Assembly: GCA_963782595.1 (NCBI GenBank)
Contig: CAWAKJ010000005.1
Location: forward strand, 124,001 to 188,000
DNA length: 64,000 nucleotides
Source of the DNA: JAMQPK01 sp963782595
GTDB taxonomy: Bacteria > Acidobacteriota > Vicinamibacteria > Vicinamibacterales > JAMQPK01
Reading direction: 5' to 3'
Shown here one piece after another: positions 27,254 through 37,387 of this stretch (within the stretch, counting starts at the first letter, position 1; each line of letters starts with the position of its first letter). The notes under the pieces are model-generated. The model searched no databases. It saw only the letters and a program-made list of their open reading frames with translations, and was not told the origin of the DNA. The translations under genes and the position numbers were made by a program.

Positions 27254-28972
27254 ATGACGAGATACAAGTCGTTTGCCGTGCTGATGCTCGCGGTGATCGC
27301 CGTCGTGTCGTTCCGTCTGCAGGCTCAGACGCCGCCGACGGCCGAGCGATTGCTCAATGCGACCAAGGAGCCACAGAACTGGCTGATGTACGGCGCCGAC
27401 TATTTCAGCCAACGGTACAGCGGTCTCACGCAGATTACTCCCGCCAATGTGAAGAACCTCACGCTGGCCTGGGCGTATCAGTCGCCGAACGCGGGGAGCT
27501 GGCAGTCAACACCGCTCGTCGTCGACGGCATCATGTACTTGACGCAGCGGCCGAACGACGTGGTTGCGCTCGACGCGGTCACCGGTCGGGTCTTCTGGAT
27601 CTATCGCTACAACAATTCCGCCGATCTGGCGGTTTGCTGCGGCTCCAACAATCGCGGTCTCGCGATTCTCGGCGACACGCTCTTCATGGGCACGCTCGAC
27701 GCCCATCTGGTGGCCATCGACACCAGGAGCGGCATGCCGGTCTGGAAGACGAAGGTTGCGGAGAGCAAGGCGGGCTATTCGCTGACGGTCGCCCCGATGG
27801 CCGTCAAGGACAGAGTGATCGTCGGCGTCGGTGGAGGGGAGTGGGGCATTCGCGGGTTTGTGTCCGCCTACGACGCGCAGAACGGCAAGGAACTCTGGAA
27901 GTTCTATACCATCCCGGGCCCGGGCGAGCCGGGTCACGAAACCTGGGAACCGTGTCCCCCCAGCCCAGCCACCTACTGCGATCCGGAAGGGTGGAAACAC
28001 GGCGGCGGATCGGTCTGGGTCACTGGGTCCTACGATCCGGTACTCGACCTGAACTACTGGGGCATCGGCAACGTGGGCCCTGACTACAATCACGAACAGC
28101 GCCCCGGCGACAACCTGTACACGGCATCGGTCGTGGCGCTGGATACGGCGACCGGCAAGCTGAAATGGCACTACCAGTTCACGCCGCACGACCGCTACGA
28201 CTACGACTCCGTGCAGGTGCCGGTTCTGGCGGACATCACGTTTCAGGGCGCGCCCGTCAAAGCGATGCTGTGGGCCAATCGCAACGGCAACTTCTACGTG
28301 CTCGATCGGGCAACCGGAAAGTTCCTCCTCGGCAAGCCGTTCGTGAAAGTGAATTGGATGAGTGGCTTCGACGCCAACGGTAAACCGATTCAGACGCCGC
28401 AGCCGCCTGGCATGCCGACCTATCCAGCCGTGCAGGGCGGCTCCAACTGGTATTCGCCCTCATACAGCCCGCGGACGAAGCTGATGTATGTGTCCTCGTG
28501 GGAAGATCAAGGCATGCTCTTTGGTGGCGTGCCGATCGTCTACCAGGAAGGCCGTGGCTTCGGCGGTGGAAACCTGTCGCCGTTTGTGCCCACCCCGGGC
28601 GCGCCGTCGCGCGGTATTCCCGGTGCGCCAGGTGTGCCGAACCTGCGTCGCGGTCCCATCAACAACTGGACCGATGCGGCTGGCCATGGGTCCGTGATCG
28701 CCTTCGATCCGAGCACGGGCGAGCCGAAATGGAAGTTCCTGATGACCGACGTCACCGACACAGGGATCGTGACGACGGCGACCGATTTGCTGTTCACCGG
28801 CGGACGCGAAGGCTACCTGCAGGCCCTCGATGCGCGGACGGGGACACAGCTCTGGAGGACGAATCTCGGAGCGCAGATGCTGAACAACCCGATTACCTAT
28901 GCAGTGAACGGCAGGCAGTACGTCTCCGCCATGGCTGGGCTGACGCTGTATACATTCGCCCTACCGAACTAG
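27254..28972 (+). CDS. PQQ-dependent alcohol dehydrogenase-like quinoprotein, DxD active site
   Basis: A 572-residue protein with signal peptide (1-24, ending RLQAQ) and PQQ propeller. Family landmarks are EPQNWLMYGADYFSQRYSGL, the vicinal disulfide Cys128-Cys129 (VCCGSNNRG), metal ligand Glu196 (GGGEWGIRG), Asn273 (GIGNVGPDYN) and catalytic Asp316 in PHDRYDYD. Asp318, two residues further on, occupies the position that in XoxF/ExaF-type enzymes is the extra lanthanide ligand (Ala or Ser in calcium enzymes). No heme domain is fused; the diheme cytochrome 4 bases upstream is the probable acceptor. The substrate is not predictable. It is complete and well preserved. Confidence 0.9.
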   Translation: MTRYKSFAVLMLAVIAVVSFRLQAQTPPTAERLLNATKEPQNWLMYGADYFSQRYSGLTQITPANVKNLTLAWAYQSPNAGSWQSTPLVVDGIMYLTQRPNDVVALDAVTGRVFWIYRYNNSADLAVCCGSNNRGLAILGDTLFMGTLDAHLVAIDTRSGMPVWKTKVAESKAGYSLTVAPMAVKDRVIVGVGGGEWGIRGFVSAYDAQNGKELWKFYTIPGPGEPGHETWEPCPPSPATYCDPEGWKHGGGSVWVTGSYDPVLDLNYWGIGNVGPDYNHEQRPGDNLYTASVVALDTATGKLKWHYQFTPHDRYDYDSVQVPVLADITFQGAPVKAMLWANRNGNFYVLDRATGKFLLGKPFVKVNWMSGFDANGKPIQTPQPPGMPTYPAVQGGSNWYSPSYSPRTKLMYVSSWEDQGMLFGGVPIVYQEGRGFGGGNLSPFVPTPGAPSRGIPGAPGVPNLRRGPINNWTDAAGHGSVIAFDPSTGEPKWKFLMTDVTDTGIVTTATDLLFTGGREGYLQALDARTGTQLWRTNLGAQMLNNPITYAVNGRQYVSAMAGLTLYTFALPN

Positions 28973-28997
28973 TCTTCTTGGATGTAACTTATAGCGC

Positions 28998-30299
28998 ATG
29001 TTTCGCAGACACGTTCTCGCGATTGGCTTGACCCTCTTCGGCGTGTTCTATCCCTCGGTTGGAATGGGGATGGAGCGCGCTGCAATGGACCAGATCCTCG
29101 CCCTTTCCAAGTCGCGTCCCGACTCGCCCGAGTTCCGCGAGGCACTCGTGAAACACCTGGGCGACGCGCCGATCAAGAGCGGCGAAGCGTACAACTCGAA
29201 CGGCCCGGATTTCATCTGGGCCGTTGAATCGGCCACGCAACCATCGATGATCCTCGACGATCAGCCAGCCGGCCCCATGCGGCGGATTGCCGGCAGCAAC
29301 CTCTGGTTCTACGTTGCGCAGCTTCGCGTCGGCACCTCACATCGCTTTCACTACATCGTCAACGGCGCAAAGTTCGGCGGATCGTACGATGTGCCGGCGT
29401 ACACGCCCAACTCCTACTCGCGGCCGGGCGTTCCTCAGGGCCGCCTGTCGGAGAAGCTGGTCCACACGAGCAAGCTGTACGGCGGCATGGAGACCAACTA
29501 CTGGATCTACGTGCCGGCGCAGTACGATGCGACGGTTCCGGCCGCGTTGATGGTGTGGCAGGACGGAGAGCGCTACATCACACGCAACGTTGAAGAGCTA
29601 TGCCGCCTGTGCCCGAGCCTGTACCGCCTGCAGGAAGTCACCGACAACCTGATCCACGACAAGAAAATTCCGGTGATGATCCACGTGTTCGTCTCGCCGG
29701 GCACGCTGAACGGCAAGCCGCTGCGCTCGATCCTCTACGACACGGTGTCTGACAAGTACGGACAATTTCTCCTCGAGGAGCTGCTGCCAGAGGTGTCCGC
29801 GAAATACAACATCCGCAACGATGCCTACAGCCGGGCGATTCAGGGACAGTCGTCCGGTGGCATCGCCGCGTTCACCGTAGCCTTCAATCGTCCGGAGAGT
29901 TTCAGCCGCGTCTACACGGTCGTCGGCAGTTTCACTGCGCTGCAGTGGAAACCCGGCGAGCTCGACGGCGGCAATATTTATCCGTTCAAAGTGCGGCGCG
30001 AGCCCAAGCGCAACCTGCGCGTGTGGATGAACGATGGCTCGGAAGATCAGGAAGCCAACTCGGGAAGCTGGCCGCTGCAGAACATTCAGCTCGCGAATTC
30101 GTTGAAGCTGAAAGGCTACGACTTCCACTTCAGCTTCGGCGGCGGCTCTCATCATGCGGCGCTTGCCGCTTCAGAACTACCGGAATGCCTTACCTGGCTG
30201 TGGCGTGACTACGATCCAGCCAAGACTGCACAGACCTACGAGCAGAGCGCCGAGGAGCAATCGAAGCCACCGTTCCGTGTGCGCATCTACAACCGCTGA
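28998..30299 (+). CDS. Exported esterase with N-terminal beta domain (Fes-like)
   Basis: The 433-residue protein has a signal-like N-terminus (FRRHVLAIGLTLFGVFYPS). A beta-sandwich (residues about 60-150, WAVESATQ... RFHYIVNG) resembles the N-terminal domain of enterochelin and carbohydrate esterases. The alpha/beta-hydrolase domain has nucleophile GQSSGG, an acidic block DGSEDQ and the His block GGGSHH. It is a longer relative of the 7005 esterase, and both sit beside quinoprotein genes. It starts 25 bases after the quinoprotein stop. It may release an alcohol or phenol that the quinoprotein then oxidises; this is inference from gene order. Confidence 0.85.
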   Translation: MFRRHVLAIGLTLFGVFYPSVGMGMERAAMDQILALSKSRPDSPEFREALVKHLGDAPIKSGEAYNSNGPDFIWAVESATQPSMILDDQPAGPMRRIAGSNLWFYVAQLRVGTSHRFHYIVNGAKFGGSYDVPAYTPNSYSRPGVPQGRLSEKLVHTSKLYGGMETNYWIYVPAQYDATVPAALMVWQDGERYITRNVEELCRLCPSLYRLQEVTDNLIHDKKIPVMIHVFVSPGTLNGKPLRSILYDTVSDKYGQFLLEELLPEVSAKYNIRNDAYSRAIQGQSSGGIAAFTVAFNRPESFSRVYTVVGSFTALQWKPGELDGGNIYPFKVRREPKRNLRVWMNDGSEDQEANSGSWPLQNIQLANSLKLKGYDFHFSFGGGSHHAALAASELPECLTWLWRDYDPAKTAQTYEQSAEEQSKPPFRVRIYNR

Positions 30300-30308
30300 T
30301 CATGGCTT

Positions 30309-30337
30309 CGCATTTTTGGATCCTGTCCAAAAATGCG
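30309..30337 (+). terminator. 12-bp perfect hairpin after the 28998 esterase
   Basis: CGCATTTTTGGA (30309-30320) pairs exactly with TCCAAAAATGCG (30326-30337) across a 5-base loop, 9 bases past the esterase stop. It has no trailing T-run, but position and strength suggest it ends the cassette's transcript. Confidence 0.55.
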
Positions 30338-30397
30338 GATGAGAGTTTCACCTGGAGAGATCGGGCCGCGCATGGTGAGACATTCTGAGACAAAGCA

Positions 30398-30426
30398 TTG
30401 ACAGTGTGGCGGTCCTAACCTAATCT
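30398..30426 (+). promoter_or_regulatory. Predicted sigma70-type promoter of the 30476 receptor
   Basis: TTGACA (30398-30403) is followed after 17 bases by TAATCT (30421-30426). The -35 is perfect, the -10 moderate. It lies 50 bases before the start codon, between the hairpin above and the SD AGGAGG. Confidence 0.45.
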
Positions 30427-30475
30427 CGACGGCTCAGACCTTTATCGATCGCAGCGGTCTCATCAGGAGGGTGTC

Positions 30476-33400
30476 ATGAGGAGGAGTTTGTTCGCGCGTG
30501 TCGCGATCGTGGGCGTGGTGTGTGCGTTGGCTGTTACGCAAACGGCGATGGCGCAGAACATCTACGGATCGCTCGTCGGCAACGTTACGGATTCCAGCGG
30601 CGCATCGATTCCGGGTGCAACCGTGACGGCGACGCATACAGGCACGAACCTGACCCGCGAGGTCGTGACGAACGAGACCGGCGCGTATACGATTCCGAAC
30701 ATCCCCTCCGGCACCTACCAGGTGGTCGTGGCCGTTCCGGGTTTCCAGAATTTCACCGTACGCGACATCGCCGTCACCAATCGTGACGTTCGCGTGGACG
30801 CCCGATTGAGTCTCGGGACGCTCGAAGAAGCGGTCACCGTTACGGCGACGGCGGCGATTCTCCAGACGGAAAATGCCGCGGTCCAGCACATCGCCAACAG
30901 CGAACAGTTGCAGACGCTGCCGACCAGCGGCCGCGCGTTTCAGAGTTTCATGACGCTGATGCCCGGTGTGGCCGATCCCAACTATCAGCAGTCGGGCGGC
31001 ATCAACAATCCAGGCCGCACCATGTCGCTGACCATCAACGGTCAGCCGGCCACGAACACCGTCGTGCGGCTCGACGGGATCACGGCGACCAACCAGTTCT
31101 TCGAAAGCATCCAGAGCTACGGGCCCAGCCTCGAGGCCATCGAGACCGTCAACGTCGTCACGAGCAGCTTCGATGCCGACCAGGGCATGGCAGGTGCGGC
31201 GGCCGTGAACGTGCAGGTCAAAACGGGTACGAACAACTTCCGCGGCTCTGCGTTCGAATACGCAGTCGACGCGCGGATGCGCTCGCGAAACTATTTCCTG
31301 CCGGCCGACCGCGACAAGGGCACCTCGAGCGTCAACGTGTTCGGCGGCACGATCGGTGGCCCGATCGTCAGGAATAAGCTGTTCTTCTTCTTCAGCGACG
31401 AGACGACGGTTCAGCGTACGTTCAACGGCAACGCCCAGGGCCAGACAGGCACGAGCGGATTCGTGTCGATTGCGCCAGCAGATCTGCGCCGGGGAGATTT
31501 CTCACAGTCGGGCACGCCCATTTACGACCCGCTGACGGGCAATCCGACGACGGCCGCGGGGCGTGTGCCGTTTGCCTATGCCAACTGCCCGGGCGTGACG
31601 ACCCTGACCGATCCGCGCTTCGCCTCGTGCAACTTCATCCCGCAGAGCCGCATCAACCCGATTGCCGCGGCGATGTTGTCCAAGCTGGTGCTCCCCTCGC
31701 AGCCGGGTTACACGAACAACTATTTCGTGGTGAACGGGTACGACACGACCTACCACAAGATCGACGCGAAGATCACCTATAACCCCGGCCCCAGGCTGAA
31801 CCTGAACGGCCGTCTCGGGTTCCTGCCGAGCTGGGAGCGGTCGTTGGGCATTCTGCCATCGGTGGATGGATCGCCGACCAACCCGTTGTCGCAGGGTCGC
31901 GTATGGGATTCGTTCGTGGACAGCCACTCGATCGGTGCGACGTCGATTCTGTCGCAGAGCTTCGTTGTTGACGGATCATTTGGCTACACCAAGCACAACG
32001 TGCACGTGTTCCCGCCTGTGGACACGTGCTACGGCGATGTGTTCGGTCTAAGAAACGCGTGCCAGGCGCCGTACTCGCTCGACACGAACGTTCCGGACAT
32101 GAACGTGCAGGGCTGGACGATGAACGGGCAGAGCCCGATTCGCGACTACGTCGATCCCCAGTGGCAGTTCGTTGCCAATGCCGGATGGACGAAGGGGTCG
32201 CACAACGTCAAGTTCGGGCTCGACTACATCATCCTCTTCCAGGATCACTACGAGACCCAGGCGCAGGCGTTTGCCTTCAACGGCGGTGTGACGACGCTGA
32301 ACGGGGCCGCCAACAACTTCAATAGATTCGCGTCGTTTCTGCTCGGCATGCCCTCGTCGAGAACCGCGCAGGTGATGACGCCGCTGCTTGGCGGGGATGC
32401 CTCCGGCGCGTCGCACCCGAGTACAGGAACGGCGAACGAGTTCCGCCCGAATACGCTGCGGAACAACAACGTCGGCACCTACATCCGGGATCAGTGGAAC
32501 ATCACGCCGAAGATCACGGCCTCGGTGGGCGTGCGGTGGGAGTACTACTCGCTGCCGCGCCGCTCAGACCACGGCATCGAGGTGTACGACTTCGCCGCCA
32601 ACCGGCTGCTCATCTGTGATGTCGGTCCGAATTCGGAAAACTGCGACATCGAGGTCGAGAAGAATCTGTTCACGCCGAGGCTCGGCCTGGCTTACCGGCC
32701 GACGGAGGACCTTGTCGTTCGCGTCGGCTATTCCCGCAACCCGCAAAGCAACAACCCGGGCCGGCAGCAGATGGTGCCGTCACAGTCGTTCCCACAGACG
32801 ATCGTCATTACTGAAGAGGCGCCGAACAACGTCACGGCCATCGGCAGCCTGAATGACGGATCGACGAGAGTGGTGCCGGCGGATCAGACGAGCGGCGTGT
32901 TGGTGCTGCCACGCGGCGCGGGCGTCAATACCTATCGAGACGAGTACGTGCGCGGCAAGATCTCGTCGTGGAACCTGAGCGTCCAGAAGGCGCTTGGTAC
33001 GAGGATGAGTGCAACGTTCGCCTACGTTGCGAATCGCCAGAATGGCATGACGCGGAACCTGAACCTGAACTACGGCGTGCTCGGCGGCGGTTCGGCGAGC
33101 TTGCCGTTCAACCCGCTGGGCATTACGTCGGCGATGAACGTGTTCTCGCCAGAAGGCAAGGTGAAGTACGACTCGCTGCAGTTGAGCATGAACCGCCGGA
33201 TGAGCGACGGCATGCAGTTCACCGTCGCGTACACCTATGCCAAGACGATCGACTGGTGGAGGACGGCCATCCCGCAGCCCGAGTACTGGTACCTGAACAA
33301 GGGTGAGACCGGGGCGCCGCACAGGCTGAACGCATCGCTGATTTACGAACTGCCGTTCGGTTCGGGACAGCGCTGGCTGAACAACGAAGGCGTGTTCGGC

Positions 33401-33919
33401 AAAGTCGTAGGCGGCTGGCAGTTGAATACCTTCTTCAGCTATGCGTCGGGGTCGCTGGTGACCGTGAGCGGCAGCACCAATCCGTTGAACGCGCCGAACG
33501 TCGGCACGCAGTTCGCCGACAAGGTGAAAGACGGAGCGGTCGAGATCTTCGGCGATGTCGGCCCCACAGCGCAGTACTTCGACGTGAGCGCGTATCGCCC
33601 GGTACCGGCCGGAGAGCTTCGATTCGGCAATTCCGGCCATGGTTCGTGGAGAGGCCCGAGTGCGCCGAACGTCGATATGAGCGTGTTCCGTGTCTTCCGC
33701 ATCGGCCAGACCAGGACGCTTCAGATTCGCGCCGAGGTCTTCAACGTCTCGAACACGCCGCACTTCAGCAACCCGGCCGCGAATATCTCCAACGTCGTGT
33801 TCGCCGCCAACGGCTCCATCACCAATCTGGGCGGAGTGGGAAGCATTACGTCGACCGATCGCACGGGCCGTCAGTACGACGAGCGCGAGTGGCGGTTTGG
33901 CGCGAGATTCGGATTCTGA
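30476..33919 (+). CDS. Oar-like TonB-dependent outer-membrane receptor
   Basis: The 1147-residue protein has SD AGGAGG and a signal peptide ending TAMAQ. The regulatory domain is GSLVGNVTDSSGASIPGATV. Plug and barrel follow with LPTSGRAFQSFMTLMPGVAD, RLDGITATNQFFESIQSYGP and SSFDADQGMAGAAAVNVQVK, and the protein ends RFGF. It is the intact paralog of the frameshifted 15201 gene; the two share long stretches such as YTYAKTIDWW and TSTDRTGRQYDEREWR. The next gene, 65 bases on, is another receptor. The substrate is unknown. Confidence 0.92.
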   Translation: MRRSLFARVAIVGVVCALAVTQTAMAQNIYGSLVGNVTDSSGASIPGATVTATHTGTNLTREVVTNETGAYTIPNIPSGTYQVVVAVPGFQNFTVRDIAVTNRDVRVDARLSLGTLEEAVTVTATAAILQTENAAVQHIANSEQLQTLPTSGRAFQSFMTLMPGVADPNYQQSGGINNPGRTMSLTINGQPATNTVVRLDGITATNQFFESIQSYGPSLEAIETVNVVTSSFDADQGMAGAAAVNVQVKTGTNNFRGSAFEYAVDARMRSRNYFLPADRDKGTSSVNVFGGTIGGPIVRNKLFFFFSDETTVQRTFNGNAQGQTGTSGFVSIAPADLRRGDFSQSGTPIYDPLTGNPTTAAGRVPFAYANCPGVTTLTDPRFASCNFIPQSRINPIAAAMLSKLVLPSQPGYTNNYFVVNGYDTTYHKIDAKITYNPGPRLNLNGRLGFLPSWERSLGILPSVDGSPTNPLSQGRVWDSFVDSHSIGATSILSQSFVVDGSFGYTKHNVHVFPPVDTCYGDVFGLRNACQAPYSLDTNVPDMNVQGWTMNGQSPIRDYVDPQWQFVANAGWTKGSHNVKFGLDYIILFQDHYETQAQAFAFNGGVTTLNGAANNFNRFASFLLGMPSSRTAQVMTPLLGGDASGASHPSTGTANEFRPNTLRNNNVGTYIRDQWNITPKITASVGVRWEYYSLPRRSDHGIEVYDFAANRLLICDVGPNSENCDIEVEKNLFTPRLGLAYRPTEDLVVRVGYSRNPQSNNPGRQQMVPSQSFPQTIVITEEAPNNVTAIGSLNDGSTRVVPADQTSGVLVLPRGAGVNTYRDEYVRGKISSWNLSVQKALGTRMSATFAYVANRQNGMTRNLNLNYGVLGGGSASLPFNPLGITSAMNVFSPEGKVKYDSLQLSMNRRMSDGMQFTVAYTYAKTIDWWRTAIPQPEYWYLNKGETGAPHRLNASLIYELPFGSGQRWLNNEGVFGKVVGGWQLNTFFSYASGSLVTVSGSTNPLNAPNVGTQFADKVKDGAVEIFGDVGPTAQYFDVSAYRPVPAGELRFGNSGHGSWRGPSAPNVDMSVFRVFRIGQTRTLQIRAEVFNVSNTPHFSNPAANISNVVFAANGSITNLGGVGSITSTDRTGRQYDEREWRFGARFGF

Positions 33920-33926
33920 CACTCTT

Positions 33927-33961
33927 GTAGGGCGGGTCTTGAACTGCAAGACCCGCCCTAC
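33927..33961 (+). terminator. Hairpin R2 with T-run, rho-independent terminator
   Basis: GTAGGGCGGGTCTTG (33927-33941) pairs perfectly over 15 bases with its complement at 33947-33961 and is followed by TTTT. It lies 7 bases after the 30476 receptor stop. It is the best terminator candidate of the R2 family. Confidence 0.75.
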
Positions 33962-33984
33962 TTTTCGGTCTTTAAGGAGGGGAA

Positions 33985-36900
33985 ATGACGGTACGCATGC
34001 TCGTTGTCGTTGTGACGGCTCTCGTCACATTCGGCTCACCGGTTTTCGCACAGCTCCAATCGGGCCGCATCGTCGGGACGGTATTCGACACGCAGAAGGC
34101 CGGTATCCCTGGGGCAACCATTACGGTCACCAACATGGCCACTAATGTCTCCAGGACGGCGGTCACCGATGCGGAAGGCAACTACGTTGTCACGCCGATC
34201 GATCCGGGTACATACAACGTGAGCGCCGAGATGTCGGGTTTCCAGACCACACGGCGAGAGGGCCTCATCATGACCGTCGGGCAGGCGGCCCGAGTGGAGC
34301 TGACGCTCAATCTCGGCACGCTGTCAACGGAAGTGCAGGTGACGGCCGAAACGCCGCTGCTCAACACCGAGTCGGCCACGTTGAGCGAGGTCATCACGAA
34401 CGAGCAGATCGTCGATCTGCCCCTCAACGGCCGCGGCTTTCACGAGCTGGCGCGACTGACATCGGGCGTGGCGCTGCTGCCGCCAACCGGCAACACGCAG
34501 CCCGTCCGGCCCGAGGTCGTCAACGGCAACGTCATCGGCGGTGTCGCCGGATCGCAAACCCGGTTCCTCCTCGACGGTGTGGACATCACGGAAGAGCATC
34601 AGGGGGGCACCTGGATTCAGACCTCGGTGGACGCGCTTCAGGAGTTCAGCGTTTCGCAGAACGCGTATTCGGCCGAGTTCCATGGCGCAGGCGCCACGTT
34701 CAACGTGACGACCAAGTCGGGCGGCAACGCATTTCACGGCAGCCTGTTCGAGTTCGCACGCAATGACAAGTTCGATTCGAAGAACTTCTTCGCAGTAAAT
34801 AAGGAGAAGCTCGAGCGCAATCAGTTCGGCGGCACGCTCGGCGGCCCGGTGATGATCCCCGGCATGTACGACGGCCGGAACAAGACCTTCTTCTTCGCGA
34901 GCTACGAGGGACACCGCCGCCAGCAAGGCGTGGTTGACGTCAGTAACGTGCCGTCGGCGGCGCAACGGTCGGGAGATTTCAGCGGCCTTGCGGCGATTTT
35001 CGACCCGTTGACGACGACGACCGGGACCGTCACGCGCACACAGTTTGCCGACAACAGGATTCCCACGAATCGTATTTCGCCGCAAGCCCAGTTCTTCATG
35101 CAGTACATCCCGTTGCCGAACGCAGCCGGCAATACGTACGTCTCGAACCCGATTACGTCGTTCAATCAGAACCAGGTGACGTTGCGCCTGGATCAGGAAA
35201 TCAACTCTCAGCATCGCTTCTTCACGCGCTACAGCCGGCACGTGAACGCGGAAGACAGACAGGATCGGTGGGACACGCTCGGTGCGACTCGGCTCGAGGG
35301 CCCGGCGTACAACCTGGCCATGTCGCTGACGTCGAACTTCGGGTCGTCACTGGTCCACGAAGTTCGCTTCAGCCGGATGTACGGCGAGTACCGTTCGACG
35401 GCCTATTTCCAGGGCCAGGGCGTCAGCCTCGTCCAACAGCAGGCCGGGGTCAGAGGCCTCGCGGGTATTCAGGATCCCAACATCGCCAGCCTGCCGGCCT
35501 TCAGTTTTTCCGGCTACACAGGTTTTTCGGGCAATGCGGGGGACGGCCGTCCAAAATGGCAGGACCGAGGGGAATACGAGCTCACCGATAACCTCACCTG
35601 GATCAAAGGAAGGCACATCCTGAAGTTCGGAGGCAGGATGTACCACCGGAACATTCTGTTTACCGATGCGAGAAGCCACAACGGGGTGTTCAACTATACC
35701 GGTGTCATGACACAGCGTCCGGGGAATACCGCGGGCACGGGGGTCTCGTTTGCCGACTTCCTGCTCGGATACCCCGCCAGCGTGACCCGATCGAACCCCG
35801 CGACGTGGTGGGGTGGATCCGGCACGTACTGGCATGGCTTCATCCAGGATGACTTCCGGCTGACGAACAACCTGACCGTCAATCTGGGATTCCGCTACGA
35901 ATACACGCCGTGGTTGACGCCGTACCGCAACCAGGGCGCCGTCTTCGATCCGACACGTGCCAAGTCGATCATCGTCTCGAGCGAGAACAACCAGATCGAT
36001 CTCGGTTCGCAGGCGTTGGCGGATATCGGGTACCAGTTGTTTGGAGACTTGATCCAGACCAGCAGTGAAGCGGGCGTTCCGCTTCAGCTGACCGCGAACG
36101 ACAACAAGCAGTTGGCGCCCAGGATTGGTTTTGCGTACCGCCTCGGCGATCGCACGGTCGTTCGTGGTGGTTACGGGATGTTCTACGAAGCCGAGGGCAC
36201 GAGCGGCCGGCTGAATTTCCACTTCCTGCCGTTCAGTCTGAGCGAAGCGGTGAACGCCACGACCAACGTCGTGCCCAACCGCACGACGGCGGACTTCTTC
36301 CTCGGCGTGCCGTTTGGCGCGTCGGTTGGAAGCGTTGGCTGGAACCCGCTCACGCTCGATGCGGAGTTCGGATTCGATCAGCGCTGGAACTTCGGTGTTC
36401 AGCGGGAAATCGCCAGCCGGATGAGCCTCGAAGTGAATTACGTGGGGACGAAGGGCAACAACCAGCAGGAGGCGGAGCCGATCAACCTTCCTCCCGCGGC
36501 CGCAGGAAACATACAGCTGCGCCGGCCGTATCCGCGCTTCGGCAACATGAACATTCACAGCCAGGCACGGTCGACCGAGTATCACGCGCTGCAGACCAAG
36601 CTCCAGAAGCGGACGTCGGGCGGGCTGTGGTACCTCGTCTCGTATTCGTACACCAGCACCCAGACAACGCTGCCGGCGCCGGGCATCGGCGGCAACTTCA
36701 CGTACGACACAGGGCCGGCGGGCTTCGATATTCCACATCTGTTGGCGATGAGCTTCGGTGCCGAGCTGCCGTTCGGCAGCGGCAAGCGGTTCCTCAGCAA
36801 CGCGGGCACGCTCGCCAACGGGTTGCTCGGCGGATGGCAGGCGCAGAGCATCGTGAACTACCGCAGCGGTCTTCCGTTTACGCCGAGCGTGTCGCGCGAC

Positions 36901-37266
36901 GTGGCGAACACGGGATCGGGCGGGCAGCGGCCCAATCAAATCGGCTCGGGCGAGCTCGCCGACCCGACGATCGAGAAGTGGTTCGATACGGCGGCGTTCG
37001 TCGTGCCGGCCGACTTCACGTACGGAAACACGGCGCGCGGCATTCTGCGCGGCGACCACCAGTGGAACGTGGACTTCTCGCTGTTCAAGAGGTTCAGTGT
37101 CACCAGCTCGCAGACGCTGGAATTCCGGGCAGAGGCGTTCAATCTGCTCAACTCTGTGTATTTCGATCTGCCAAGCACCGCGATCGATACGGCGACCGCC
37201 GGCCGCATAACCGCCACGTCGAATGCGGCGAGAACACTCCAGTTCGGGTTGAAGTACCTCTTCTAA
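33985..37266 (+). CDS. Oar-like TonB-dependent outer-membrane receptor
   Basis: The 1093-residue protein has SD AAGGAGG and a signal peptide ending SPVFAQ. The regulatory domain is GRIVGTVFDTQKAGIPGATI (residues about 27-105). The plug region is LPLNGRGFHELARLTSGVAL and FLLDGVDITEEH; the barrel entry is TFNVTTKSGGNAFHGSLFEF. The C-terminus is LQFGLKYLF. It is more distant from the 30476 receptor than that is from the 15201 gene, so the tandem is not a recent duplication. It is bounded on both sides by R2 hairpins, so it is probably a single-gene transcript. The IclR gene downstream could regulate it. Confidence 0.92.
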   Translation: MTVRMLVVVVTALVTFGSPVFAQLQSGRIVGTVFDTQKAGIPGATITVTNMATNVSRTAVTDAEGNYVVTPIDPGTYNVSAEMSGFQTTRREGLIMTVGQAARVELTLNLGTLSTEVQVTAETPLLNTESATLSEVITNEQIVDLPLNGRGFHELARLTSGVALLPPTGNTQPVRPEVVNGNVIGGVAGSQTRFLLDGVDITEEHQGGTWIQTSVDALQEFSVSQNAYSAEFHGAGATFNVTTKSGGNAFHGSLFEFARNDKFDSKNFFAVNKEKLERNQFGGTLGGPVMIPGMYDGRNKTFFFASYEGHRRQQGVVDVSNVPSAAQRSGDFSGLAAIFDPLTTTTGTVTRTQFADNRIPTNRISPQAQFFMQYIPLPNAAGNTYVSNPITSFNQNQVTLRLDQEINSQHRFFTRYSRHVNAEDRQDRWDTLGATRLEGPAYNLAMSLTSNFGSSLVHEVRFSRMYGEYRSTAYFQGQGVSLVQQQAGVRGLAGIQDPNIASLPAFSFSGYTGFSGNAGDGRPKWQDRGEYELTDNLTWIKGRHILKFGGRMYHRNILFTDARSHNGVFNYTGVMTQRPGNTAGTGVSFADFLLGYPASVTRSNPATWWGGSGTYWHGFIQDDFRLTNNLTVNLGFRYEYTPWLTPYRNQGAVFDPTRAKSIIVSSENNQIDLGSQALADIGYQLFGDLIQTSSEAGVPLQLTANDNKQLAPRIGFAYRLGDRTVVRGGYGMFYEAEGTSGRLNFHFLPFSLSEAVNATTNVVPNRTTADFFLGVPFGASVGSVGWNPLTLDAEFGFDQRWNFGVQREIASRMSLEVNYVGTKGNNQQEAEPINLPPAAAGNIQLRRPYPRFGNMNIHSQARSTEYHALQTKLQKRTSGGLWYLVSYSYTSTQTTLPAPGIGGNFTYDTGPAGFDIPHLLAMSFGAELPFGSGKRFLSNAGTLANGLLGGWQAQSIVNYRSGLPFTPSVSRDVANTGSGGQRPNQIGSGELADPTIEKWFDTAAFVVPADFTYGNTARGILRGDHQWNVDFSLFKRFSVTSSQTLEFRAEAFNLLNSVYFDLPSTAIDTATAGRITATSNAARTLQFGLKYLF

Positions 37267-37275
37267 GAATCACAT

Positions 37276-37310
37276 GTAGGGCGGGTCTTGCAGTCCAAGA
37301 CCCGCCCTAC
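37276..37310 (+). terminator. Hairpin R2 after the 33985 receptor
   Basis: GTAGGGCGGGTCTTG (37276-37290) pairs perfectly with its complement at 37296-37310 (15 bp, 5-base loop), 9 bases after the stop codon. It is almost identical to the copy at 33927 but without the T-run. Confidence 0.65.
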
Positions 37311-37387
37311 TGACTGGCTGCTGGCTTCGGGCCCGGAGTCCGGAGCCTGTCGCCGATGGGTGTACCAATCCCTGTTATCATCTGCCA